Below are positions 1 through 5,728 of a stretch of DNA of 5,728 nt, one piece after another. This stretch comes from Gaiellales bacterium (GTDB lineage Bacteria > Actinomycetota > Thermoleophilia > Gaiellales > F1-60-MAGs149): positions 1 to 5,728 of the forward strand of contig JAURLF010000173.1 of assembly GCA_030831375.1 (NCBI GenBank), written 5' to 3'. The translations under genes were made by a program, and so were the position numbers. The notes under the pieces were generated by a model that saw only the letters and a program-made list of their open reading frames with translations, was not told where the DNA came from and searched no databases. Numbering within the stretch: position 1 is the stretch's first letter; each line of letters starts with the position of its first letter.

Positions 1-266
1 CGGGAGATCGCCTCGAAGTAGAGGCCCTGCGACAGCACGATCCCGAACAGCCCGAACAGCGCGATCGGCAGCAGCATCGTGCGCTCGACGCGCCGGATGT
101 GGAGCAGGAGGAACGGCAGCAGGAGCAGCGCCGCCGCGAAGGCGCGGCCTGCGCCGAGCTCGAGCGGCCCGATGCCGCCGTCCATCGCGATCCGGCTGAA
201 GACGCCGTTGAAGCCCCACAGGCCCGACGCGACGAGGACGCAGAGGTACCCCAGGCGGCGGCTCAC
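1..266 (-). CDS. EamA/DMT-family membrane transporter, N-terminal part (cut by window edge)
   Basis: This is the first 88 residues of an inner-membrane carrier of the drug/metabolite transporter superfamily; the rest lies beyond the left edge. The visible part begins MSRRLGYLCVLVASGLWGFN, a first membrane segment with the WGFN motif common at the start of EamA proteins. It continues through hydrophobic segments around residues 41-54 and 63-76 and ends in SQGLYFEAIS, which opens the next segment. It aligns without a gap to the neighbouring transporter. The GTG start was chosen because AGGA lies 7 nt upstream and because the protein then begins just before the conserved LGYL. It is 34 nt downstream of the preceding gene on the same strand, so co-transcription is likely. 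Family assignment is secure; the substrate (metabolite efflux or amino-acid export are typical of the family) cannot be told. Confidence 0.85.
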   Translation of the reverse strand, partial: MSRRLGYLCVLVASGLWGFNGVFSRIAMDGGIGPLELGAGRAFAAALLLLPFLLLHIRRVERTMLLPIALFGLFGIVLSQGLYFEAIS

Positions 267-273
267 GCGCGCA

Positions 274-277
274 TCCT
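274..277 (-). promoter_or_regulatory. Shine-Dalgarno that fixes the GTG start of the partial EamA gene
   Basis: On the minus strand AGGA is followed by 7 nt and then the GTG at 266-264. This supports GTG over other starts and contrasts with the upstream transporter, which has no such sequence before its ATG. Confidence 0.6.
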
Positions 278-300
278 GACGGACGCCGACGCGCCCCGCA

Positions 301-1269
301 TCAGCGGTCGACGGGCACGTCGGGCACGGCATCCCGGCGGCCGCGGATGCGGGCCTGCTCCACGACAACGACGCCCCCGACGGTGATGGCGATGCCCAGC
401 GCCTGCGGCGCCCTGAGGGCCTGCGCGAGCAGCGCCCACGCGAAGACGGCGGCGAGCACGGGCTCGGCCATCCCGACCATGCTGGACGCGCCCGCACCGA
501 CGATGCTGGTGCCGCCCACCCACGTCACGTAGACGCCGACCGAGCCGACGAGGACGACCACGGCGACGGCGACCCAGACGGGCAGCGAGAAGCCGAAGCG
601 GCCGTCGAAGGTGGTCGTCTCGCCGAGCGCGTCGAAGGGCAGGGTCCAGGGCGGCACGATCACGGCCCACGTGACGACGGCGAAGAGCATGCAGGCGCCG
701 GTGCGGGCGAGCGGCGGCAGGTCCGTCGGCAGGCGCGCCGCGAGAATCACGGACGTCGCGTAGGCCGCCATCGCGACGACCGCGAACAGGAAGCCGGCGA
801 GCGAGATCGCCGACGCGCCCGAGCCGGCCAGGATCGCGAGCGCGACGCCGCCGACGGCGACCGCCATGGCCGCCCACGCGTACAGGGGCAGCGTCTCCCC
901 GAGGCGGACGCGCTCGTAGACCGCGACGAAGATCGGCGCCGTGAAGATGATCACGAGGACCAGCGCGACGTCCGCGTGCGAGATCGCCTGGAAGTACGCC
1001 CCCTGTCCCAGCACGAGGCCGATCACCCCGAAGGCGGCGAGCGGCAGGAGGTGGCCGCGGCGGATCCGGCCCAGGTACGGCAGCAGGAAGAACACCAGCA
1101 CGATCGATGCGCCGTAGATCCGTGTGGCCGACAGCGCCTGCGGGTCGACGCCCGCGTCGATGACGAGCCGCGCGAAGCCGCCGTTCGCCGCAGCGAAGGT
1201 CGCTGACGCAGCCACCATCAGGTAGCCGAGCCAGGCGAGGGGGGCGCGATCGGATGCCACGGCGGCCAT
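301..1269 (-). CDS. EamA/DMT-family membrane transporter, full length
   Basis: A 322-residue inner-membrane transporter of the drug/metabolite superfamily, the usual length for a two-repeat EamA protein with about ten membrane helices. The first EamA half spans about residues 12-148, including LGYL at 14-17, GQGAYFQAIS at 88-97 and FTAPIFVAVYERVRLGE at 109-125, the typical end of the first half. The second half spans about 156-304 and contains SSMVGMAEPVLAAVFAWALL (262-281), the matching motif in the second repeat. The C-terminus is short, charged and probably cytoplasmic. An open frame extends further upstream to 1512, but that part is charged, overlaps the divergent MaoC gene and is not transporter-like, so the ATG at 1269 was taken. 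No Shine-Dalgarno precedes it; TACCGT lies exactly 7 nt upstream, suggesting a leaderless transcript. A paralogue follows immediately downstream. Substrate unknown. Confidence 0.9.
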   Translation of the reverse strand: MAAVASDRAPLAWLGYLMVAASATFAAANGGFARLVIDAGVDPQALSATRIYGASIVLVFFLLPYLGRIRRGHLLPLAAFGVIGLVLGQGAYFQAISHADVALVLVIIFTAPIFVAVYERVRLGETLPLYAWAAMAVAVGGVALAILAGSGASAISLAGFLFAVVAMAAYATSVILAARLPTDLPPLARTGACMLFAVVTWAVIVPPWTLPFDALGETTTFDGRFGFSLPVWVAVAVVVLVGSVGVYVTWVGGTSIVGAGASSMVGMAEPVLAAVFAWALLAQALRAPQALGIAITVGGVVVVEQARIRGRRDAVPDVPVDR

Positions 1270-1276
1270 CGCCGTC

Positions 1277-1282
1277 ACGGTA
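1277..1282 (-). promoter_or_regulatory. Candidate -10 element of a leaderless promoter for the full-length EamA gene
   Basis: On the minus strand TACCGT is followed by 7 nt (GACGGCG) and the ATG. It fits the actinobacterial TANNNT -10 consensus, and the spacing would put the transcription start at or next to the start codon. No recognisable -35 box is seen. The same arrangement recurs before the MaoC and Rieske genes. Confidence 0.5.
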
Positions 1283-1313
1283 CCGCGGCGGTGGTCGTAC
1301 GTGCCTATGGGAC

Positions 1314-1319
1314 TACGCT
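1314..1319 (+). promoter_or_regulatory. Candidate -10 element of a leaderless promoter for the MaoC gene
   Basis: TACGCT is followed by 7 nt (CCCCGGC) and the ATG at 1327, with no Shine-Dalgarno between. It is preceded by CTAC as in the Rieske gene's upstream region (CTACCAT). No TTGACA-like -35 box is evident. Transcription would begin at about the A of the ATG. Confidence 0.55.
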
Positions 1320-1326
1320 CCCCGGC

Positions 1327-1785
1327 ATGAGCCACGAGAAGACGCTGTTCCTCGAGGACCTGCCGGTCGGCACGGTGCTCACCTCCGCCGCGCGCACGAT
1401 CTCGGCGCAGGACATCGCGGACTACTGCGAGCTGTCCGGCGATCACAACCCGCTGCACACCGACGACGAGTGGGTGCGCGCCAACACGCCGTTCCGGGAG
1501 CGGATCGCGCACGGCCTGCTCGTGCTCGGCGCCTCGTCGGGCACGCCGTGTCCCGAGATGGACGCGCTCCTGATCATCGCCTACCTGTCGGAGTCGCGGG
1601 ACTTCCGGGCCCCGACCTACCCGGGCGAGTCGATCACCACCACCTGGACGGTGACGGAGAACCGCCCGTCGGAGTCGAAGCCCGACCGCGGCATCGTGCG
1701 CATGGCCGTGGAGTGCGCGAAGGGCGACGGCACCGTCGTGCAGGCCGGTGAGGACGTGCTGCTGGTCGCGCGGCGACCGACGTGA
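1327..1785 (+). CDS. MaoC-like hotdog-fold dehydratase/hydratase
   Basis: A 152-residue cytoplasmic protein of the single-domain MaoC/(R)-specific enoyl-CoA hydratase group, which is the usual length. The family adds water to 2-enoyl-CoA or a related thioester double bond. The hydratase motif is clear: ADYCELSGDHNPLHTDDEW (31-49) contains the catalytic pair D39 and H44, followed by F56 and AHGLL (61-65). The C-terminal half has the strand pattern of the hotdog sheet, with an FRAPTYPGESI segment (93-103) that is typical. The start at 1327 was preferred to an in-frame ATG at 1291: the domain begins shortly after SHEKTLFLEDL, the earlier start adds an unrelated stretch, and the candidate -10 sits just before 1327. 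The stop overlaps the next gene's GTG. Other MaoC-like proteins act on different thioesters, so the substrate is open. Confidence 0.88.
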   Translation: MSHEKTLFLEDLPVGTVLTSAARTISAQDIADYCELSGDHNPLHTDDEWVRANTPFRERIAHGLLVLGASSGTPCPEMDALLIIAYLSESRDFRAPTYPGESITTTWTVTENRPSESKPDRGIVRMAVECAKGDGTVVQAGEDVLLVARRPT

Positions 1786-2285
1786 GCCGCGCGACGCGAA
1801 TCGCGTCGCCAGTGGTGCTCGCCCTCGCGCTTACCGCCGCCGCGGGCTGCGGCGACGCGGGGACGCCACGACTCCAGCCCGGCCACGACGGGAACGGCAT
1901 GGTGCCGATCACGGAGATCAACGGGGCGGTGCCCCCGGAGACCGCGACGTACGCGGCCCGATCGGTGGTGATCCAGGAGTCGCCGACGCAGAGCGGCGAG
2001 ATCACGTCGATCTCGCGCACGACGCGTCTGCCCGGCACCCGCGCGCCGATCCACATGCACCCGTACGGGGGCACCACCTGCGTCCTCGAGGGCGAGATGA
2101 CCCTGTACCTCGAAGGAGCGCGGCCCGCTCGGGCCCCGGCCGGCAGCTGCTACTTCATGCCGCCGGGACGCGCGATGACGGGCGTCAATACCGGCGCGGG
2201 CACGGCGGTGATGCTGGACATCTTCACGGCGCCACCCGGTGCGCCGACGACCGAGTTCCGCGAGCCCGGCTTCATCGAGGAGTAG
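1782..2285 (+). CDS. Cupin-domain lipoprotein of unknown function
   Basis: A 167-residue protein with a lipoprotein signal: arginines at 3 and 6, a hydrophobic stretch at 8-21, and an AAGC lipobox with the acceptor cysteine at 23. The mature protein would be about 145 residues, anchored outside the membrane. Residues 80-150 form one cupin barrel: HMH at 91-93 followed by VLEGEM (101-106) matches cupin motif 1, and GSCYFMPPG with N136 (121-136) matches motif 2. The usual motif 1 glutamate is G97 or T98, and the usual motif 2 histidine is M132, so only two of the four standard metal ligands remain. C100 and C123 could form a disulfide in this extracytoplasmic domain. The GTG start overlaps the MaoC stop (GTGA), implying translational coupling. 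Gene and fold are well supported; activity is not known, and it may bind a ligand rather than catalyse. Confidence 0.85.
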   Translation: MSRATRIASPVVLALALTAAAGCGDAGTPRLQPGHDGNGMVPITEINGAVPPETATYAARSVVIQESPTQSGEITSISRTTRLPGTRAPIHMHPYGGTTCVLEGEMTLYLEGARPARAPAGSCYFMPPGRAMTGVNTGAGTAVMLDIFTAPPGAPTTEFREPGFIEE

Positions 2286-2313
2286 GGCGCCCCGGCCAGC
2301 GGCCGGGGCGCCC
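2285..2313. terminator. Strong GC hairpin between convergent genes, likely bidirectional terminator
   Basis: GGGCGCCCCGGCC and GGCCGGGGCGCCC form a perfect 13-bp stem around the loop AGC. The first base of the stem is the last base of the cupin gene's TAG stop, and the stem ends 11 nt before the last base of the TrpB2 gene. Neither side has a T-run, so this is not a textbook intrinsic terminator, though such U-poor hairpins are common at gene ends in GC-rich actinobacteria. Being symmetrical, it could serve both converging transcripts. Confidence 0.75.
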
Positions 2314-2324
2314 CCGCTCTCGGC

Positions 2325-3686
2325 CTACGCGATCGCCGGCATGCCCTCGAGGGCCTTGGCCGCCTGATCCAGCTCGGCCTCCGGCAGCTCGATGTCCTCC
2401 ATCGTGCCCGCGAAGTACGCGTCGTACGCGGCCAGGTCGAAGTTGCCGTGACCGCAGAGGTTGAACAGGATCGTCTTGGAGACGCCCTCCTCCTTCGCCC
2501 GCTCGACCTCGGCGATCACCGCGCGGATCGCGTGCGTCGGCTCGGGCGCCGAGATGATGCCCTCGGTGCGCGCGAAGCGGACCGCCTCCGCGAAGCACTC
2601 GCGCTGCGGGTAGGCGACGGCCTCGATCAGGCCGAGGTTGAGGAGGTGGGACACGAGCGGCGCGGCGCCGTGGTAGCGCAGGCCGCCCGAGTGGATCGGC
2701 GCCGGGATGAACCCGTGGCCGAGGGTGTGCATCGGCAGGAGCGGCGTCAGCTGCGCCGTGTCGCCGAAGTCGTAGCCGTAGTGCCCGCGCGTGAGCGTCG
2801 GGCAGGCGGCGGGCTCGGCGGCGACGACGCGGATGTCCTTCCCCGCGATCTTGTCCGCGAGGAACGGGAAGGCGATGCCGGCGAAGTTCGAGCCGCCGCC
2901 GACGCAGCCGACGACGACGTCGGGGTATGCGTCGAGCGCCTTCAGCTGCTCCTGGGCCTCCTGCCCGATCACGGTCTGGTGCAGCAGCACGTGATTCAGC
3001 ACGGAGCCGAGCGCGTACTTCGTGTCGTCGCGCGTGGCGGCGTCCTCGACGGCCTCGGAGATCGCGATGCCGAGGCTGCCGGGGCAGCCCGGATCGGTCT
3101 CGAGGATCGCACGGCCCGCGTTGGTGTCGGGCGACGGGCTGGCGACGACCTCGCCGCCCCACGTCTCGATCATCGCGCGGCGGTACGGCTTCGCGTCGTA
3201 CGAGGCGCGCACCTGGTAGACCTTGATCTCCAGGCCGAACTGGGCGCCCGCGAAGGACAGGGCGGAGCCCCACTGGCCCGCGCCCGTCTCGGTGGCGATC
3301 CGGGTGACGCCCTCCTGGGCGTTGTACCAGGCCTGCGGGATCGCGGTGTTCGGCTTGTGCGAGCCGGCGGGCGAGGTGCCCTCGTACTTGTAGAAGATGC
3401 GGCAGTCCGTCCCGAGCGCCGCCTCCAGCTTGTCCGCACGGTAGAGCGGCGTCGGACGCCACATCGCGAGGACGTCGCGGACGGGGTCGGGGATCGGGAT
3501 CATCCGCTCCGCCGAGACCTCCTGGCCGATCAGGGCCATCGGGAACAGCGGCGCGAGGTCATCGGGGCCGAGCGGCTGGCCGGTGCCGGGGTGCAGGGGC
3601 GGCGGCGGCATGCTCGGCAGGTCGGCGGCGATGTTGTACCAGTGCCGCGGGACCTGGTCGTCCTTGAGCGAGTACTTGTGGGCCAT
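2325..3686 (-). CDS. trpB: TrpB2-type tryptophan synthase beta chain-like PLP enzyme
   Basis: A 453-residue cytoplasmic fold-type II PLP enzyme. It is longer than the roughly 400 residues of ordinary TrpB and matches the TrpB-like (TrpB2) branch, which joins serine and indole to make tryptophan. The Schiff-base lysine is K111 in GSHKPNTA. The catalytic glutamate is E133 in ATETGAGQWG, where TrpB2 has W instead of the H of classical TrpB. The phosphate loop is GGGSN (263-267). CGHGNFD (411-417) replaces the SGRGDKD of classical TrpB, with C411 at the position of the serine that contacts the pyridine nitrogen. The long N-terminal extension with WYNIAADLP (16-24) is also TrpB2-like. A strong Shine-Dalgarno supports the start. 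It lies 72 nt downstream of the thiolase on the same strand. No trpA is present, so it may salvage free indole or use another nucleophile; the exact reaction is inferred. Confidence 0.93.
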   Translation of the reverse strand: MAHKYSLKDDQVPRHWYNIAADLPSMPPPPLHPGTGQPLGPDDLAPLFPMALIGQEVSAERMIPIPDPVRDVLAMWRPTPLYRADKLEAALGTDCRIFYKYEGTSPAGSHKPNTAIPQAWYNAQEGVTRIATETGAGQWGSALSFAGAQFGLEIKVYQVRASYDAKPYRRAMIETWGGEVVASPSPDTNAGRAILETDPGCPGSLGIAISEAVEDAATRDDTKYALGSVLNHVLLHQTVIGQEAQEQLKALDAYPDVVVGCVGGGSNFAGIAFPFLADKIAGKDIRVVAAEPAACPTLTRGHYGYDFGDTAQLTPLLPMHTLGHGFIPAPIHSGGLRYHGAAPLVSHLLNLGLIEAVAYPQRECFAEAVRFARTEGIISAPEPTHAIRAVIAEVERAKEEGVSKTILFNLCGHGNFDLAAYDAYFAGTMEDIELPEAELDQAAKALEGMPAIA

Positions 3687-3693
3687 CAGGCGA

Positions 3694-3701
3694 TCCTCTC
3701 C
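3694..3701 (-). promoter_or_regulatory. Strong Shine-Dalgarno of the TrpB2 gene
   Basis: On the minus strand GGAGAGGA is followed by 7 nt (TCGCCTG) and the ATG at 3686. This is the best ribosome binding site in the window and settles the start. It shows this mRNA has a real leader, unlike the leaderless candidates elsewhere. Confidence 0.8.
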
Positions 3702-3727
3702 GTGGAATCAGCGGCGGTGTCCGGGGA

Positions 3728-3733
3728 AGGCTA
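3728..3733 (-). promoter_or_regulatory. Possible -10 element upstream of the TrpB2 gene
   Basis: TAGCCT on the minus strand fits TANNNT and lies 41 nt before the ATG, which would give a leader of about 34 nt that includes the Shine-Dalgarno. There is no convincing -35 box. The gene could instead be read from the thiolase promoter, since only 72 nt separate the two genes and no good terminator lies between them. Confidence 0.3.
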
Positions 3734-3758
3734 CCCGCGAACGGGCATTCGAGGGCGC

Positions 3759-4928
<1,170 letters not shown>

Positions 4929-4937
4929 GGGCTGGTG

Positions 4938-4943
4938 AGCCTA
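4938..4943 (-). promoter_or_regulatory. Candidate -10 element of the thiolase promoter
   Basis: TAGGCT on the minus strand lies 9 nt before the GTG start, giving a leaderless or nearly leaderless transcript. A weak -35 candidate, GAGACA (4968-4963, four of six matches to TTGACA), sits 19 nt further upstream, inside a short palindrome. Confidence 0.45.
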
Positions 4944-4959
4944 CCGGGTGCCGGCGCCG

Positions 4960-4972
4960 CGGTGTCTCACCG
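4960..4972. promoter_or_regulatory. Short palindrome in the thiolase/Rieske intergenic region, possible operator
   Basis: CGGTG-TCT-CACCG is a perfect 5-bp inverted repeat with a 3-nt spacer. It overlaps the expected -35 region of the thiolase promoter. A further GGTGAG (4934-4939), next to the thiolase -10, is the complement of the CTCACC at 4966-4971 and lies 32 bp away, about three helical turns. This would suit a regulator binding between divergent catabolic genes, but in such GC-rich DNA chance is a real alternative. Confidence 0.3.
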
Positions 4973-5008
4973 AATGGGACCCCGCGCGGCGCGGCTGCGC
5001 GGCGGCGC

Positions 5009-5014
5009 TACCAT
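5009..5014 (+). promoter_or_regulatory. Candidate -10 element of a leaderless promoter for the Rieske oxygenase gene
   Basis: TACCAT is followed by 7 nt (CGCGGGC) and the ATG at 5022, with no Shine-Dalgarno. Hexamer type and spacing are the same as before the MaoC and full-length EamA genes. No -35 box is recognisable in the GC-rich upstream sequence. Confidence 0.55.
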
Positions 5015-5021
5015 CGCGGGC

Positions 5022-5728
5022 ATGCACCGCCCCCTCCCCCGCGAGGCCTTCACCGAGCCGGAGACGTACGCGAAGACGCGGCTGCCGGTCGACTTCGCGT
5101 GGACCCTGATCCCCGACGCCTACACGTCGGGGGAGTTCCACGCGCTCGAGCGGGATCGCGTCTTCTCGCGTTCGTGGGTGCCGGTCTGCGTGGCGGACGA
5201 GATCGCCGAGCCCGGCGACTTCCTCGTCGTCGAGGTCGCGGGCCGCTCGATCATCGTGACGCGCAACATGGACGGCGAGCTGCGCGCCCACCACAACGTC
5301 TGCCGCCACCGCGGTGCGCGCCTGTGCGAGGGATCGGGCCACGTCAAGCGCTTCTTCTCCTGCCCGTACCACGCGTGGGCGTACGACCTCAACGGGAAGT
5401 GCCTCGGCACGCCGCTCTTCACACCCGAGAGCGAGGTGCCGGTCGATGCGCGCGCGGCCTTCGACATGTCGGACATCAAGGCCTTCGACAAGGCCGACAT
5501 GGGGCTGCACCCCGTGCGCGCCGAGCAGTGGAACTTCCTCGTCTTCGTCTGCCTCGACCCCGAGGCGCCGCCGCTCGAGCACGAGCTCGGCGACCTCACC
5601 GAGCGCCTCGCCGGCTACCGGCTCGGCGAGTACCGCCTGGCGCGCCGCGTCGAGTACGCGATCGAGGCGGACTGGAAGCTGATCGGCGAGAACTTCATGG
5701 AGTACTACCACCTGCCGTGGGTGCATCC
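5022..5728 (+). CDS. Rieske [2Fe-2S] non-heme iron oxygenase, alpha subunit (3' end beyond window)
   Basis: The first 235 residues of an oxygenase large subunit that usually runs to about 380-450. A Rieske domain (about 45-150) holds the cluster ligands C94 and H96 in CRHRGA and C114 and H117 in CPYHAW, with the standard 17-residue gap between H96 and C114. The catalytic domain then begins: DWKLIGENFMEYYHLPWVH (217-235) supplies the mononuclear-iron histidines H230 and H235, and E227 stands where naphthalene dioxygenase has its bridging aspartate. Glutamate there, with the ENFMEYYH pattern, recalls the carnitine/choline/glycine-betaine oxygenase branch as well as some ring hydroxylases, so the substrate is uncertain. 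About 20 residues lie between GTPLF (129-133) and FDKAD (155-159), where many relatives have only a few. Electrons would come from a reductase not seen here. It is divergent from the thiolase, which hints at shared regulation. Confidence 0.92.
   Translation, partial: MHRPLPREAFTEPETYAKTRLPVDFAWTLIPDAYTSGEFHALERDRVFSRSWVPVCVADEIAEPGDFLVVEVAGRSIIVTRNMDGELRAHHNVCRHRGARLCEGSGHVKRFFSCPYHAWAYDLNGKCLGTPLFTPESEVPVDARAAFDMSDIKAFDKADMGLHPVRAEQWNFLVFVCLDPEAPPLEHELGDLTERLAGYRLGEYRLARRVEYAIEADWKLIGENFMEYYHLPWVH

Noticed and set aside
263..274. Three-codon ATG-to-TGA reading frame on the minus strand overlapping the GTG start of the partial EamA gene
   Set aside because: It could be a coupling leader peptide, but a frame this short arises easily by chance and the Shine-Dalgarno serves the GTG directly.
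1270..1512. N-terminal extension of the full-length EamA gene up to 1512
   Set aside because: The 81 extra residues are charged, lie opposite the MaoC coding sequence and do not resemble transporter sequence; EamA proteins begin near the first membrane helix, as with the ATG at 1269.
2272..3462. 396-codon open frame overlapping the TrpB2 gene in another frame on the same strand
   Set aside because: It is Arg, Gly and Ala-rich without domains, whereas the TrpB2 frame contains every family motif in order.
3734..3745. Small hairpin CCCG-CGAA-CGGG between the thiolase and TrpB2 genes as a terminator
   Set aside because: The stem is only 4 bp, there is no T-run, and such short repeats are frequent in GC-rich DNA.
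4941..5726. Open frame of 261 codons on the minus strand, opposite the Rieske gene
   Set aside because: It is the antisense of a clear Rieske oxygenase, its composition is Val, Arg, Ala and Glu-rich without motifs, and it would cover the divergent promoter region.

Overview
The window is very GC-rich, and its real genes have G or C at almost every third codon position, so long open frames on the opposite strand are plentiful and are not genes. The gene content, the TANNNT-type -10 hexamers placed directly before start codons, and the mix of GTG and ATG starts suggest a high-GC actinobacterium. A deep lineage such as Thermoleophilia is possible, but this is only an impression; no marker gene fixes the taxon.

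Layout, left to right. (1) On the minus strand lie two tandem, clearly paralogous EamA/DMT-type membrane transporters (1-266, cut by the window edge, and 301-1269). (2) Divergent from them across 57 bp is a plus-strand pair: a MaoC-like hotdog protein (1327-1785) whose stop overlaps the GTG start of a small cupin lipoprotein (1782-2285). (3) A perfect 13-bp hairpin (2285-2313) separates this pair from the convergent minus-strand genes. (4) Those are a stand-alone TrpB2-type tryptophan synthase beta-like enzyme (2325-3686) and, upstream of it, a thiolase closest in motifs to 3-oxoadipyl-CoA thiolases (3759-4928). (5) Divergent from the thiolase across 93 bp, a Rieske oxygenase alpha subunit (5022-5728) runs off the right edge. 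No intergenic stretch exceeds 93 bp. No RNA gene, insertion sequence, CRISPR array or origin was seen.

The genes do not form one obvious pathway. A Rieske oxygenase, a thiolase of the PcaF/PaaJ type and a MaoC-type hydratase would each fit degradation of aromatic, amine or acyl-CoA substrates, but they lie in separate transcription units. TrpB2 has no trpA or other trp gene nearby.

The most consistent non-coding pattern is at the divergent intergenic regions. Three genes (second EamA, MaoC, Rieske) have TACNNT exactly 7 nt before an ATG and no Shine-Dalgarno, which is what leaderless transcripts look like; the thiolase has TAGGCT 9 nt before its GTG. The first EamA gene and trpB, which lie downstream on their strand, carry clear Shine-Dalgarno sequences 7 nt from their starts. 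I see mostly ordinary metabolic genes with a few altered active-site residues, and no convincing evidence of a wholly new system.
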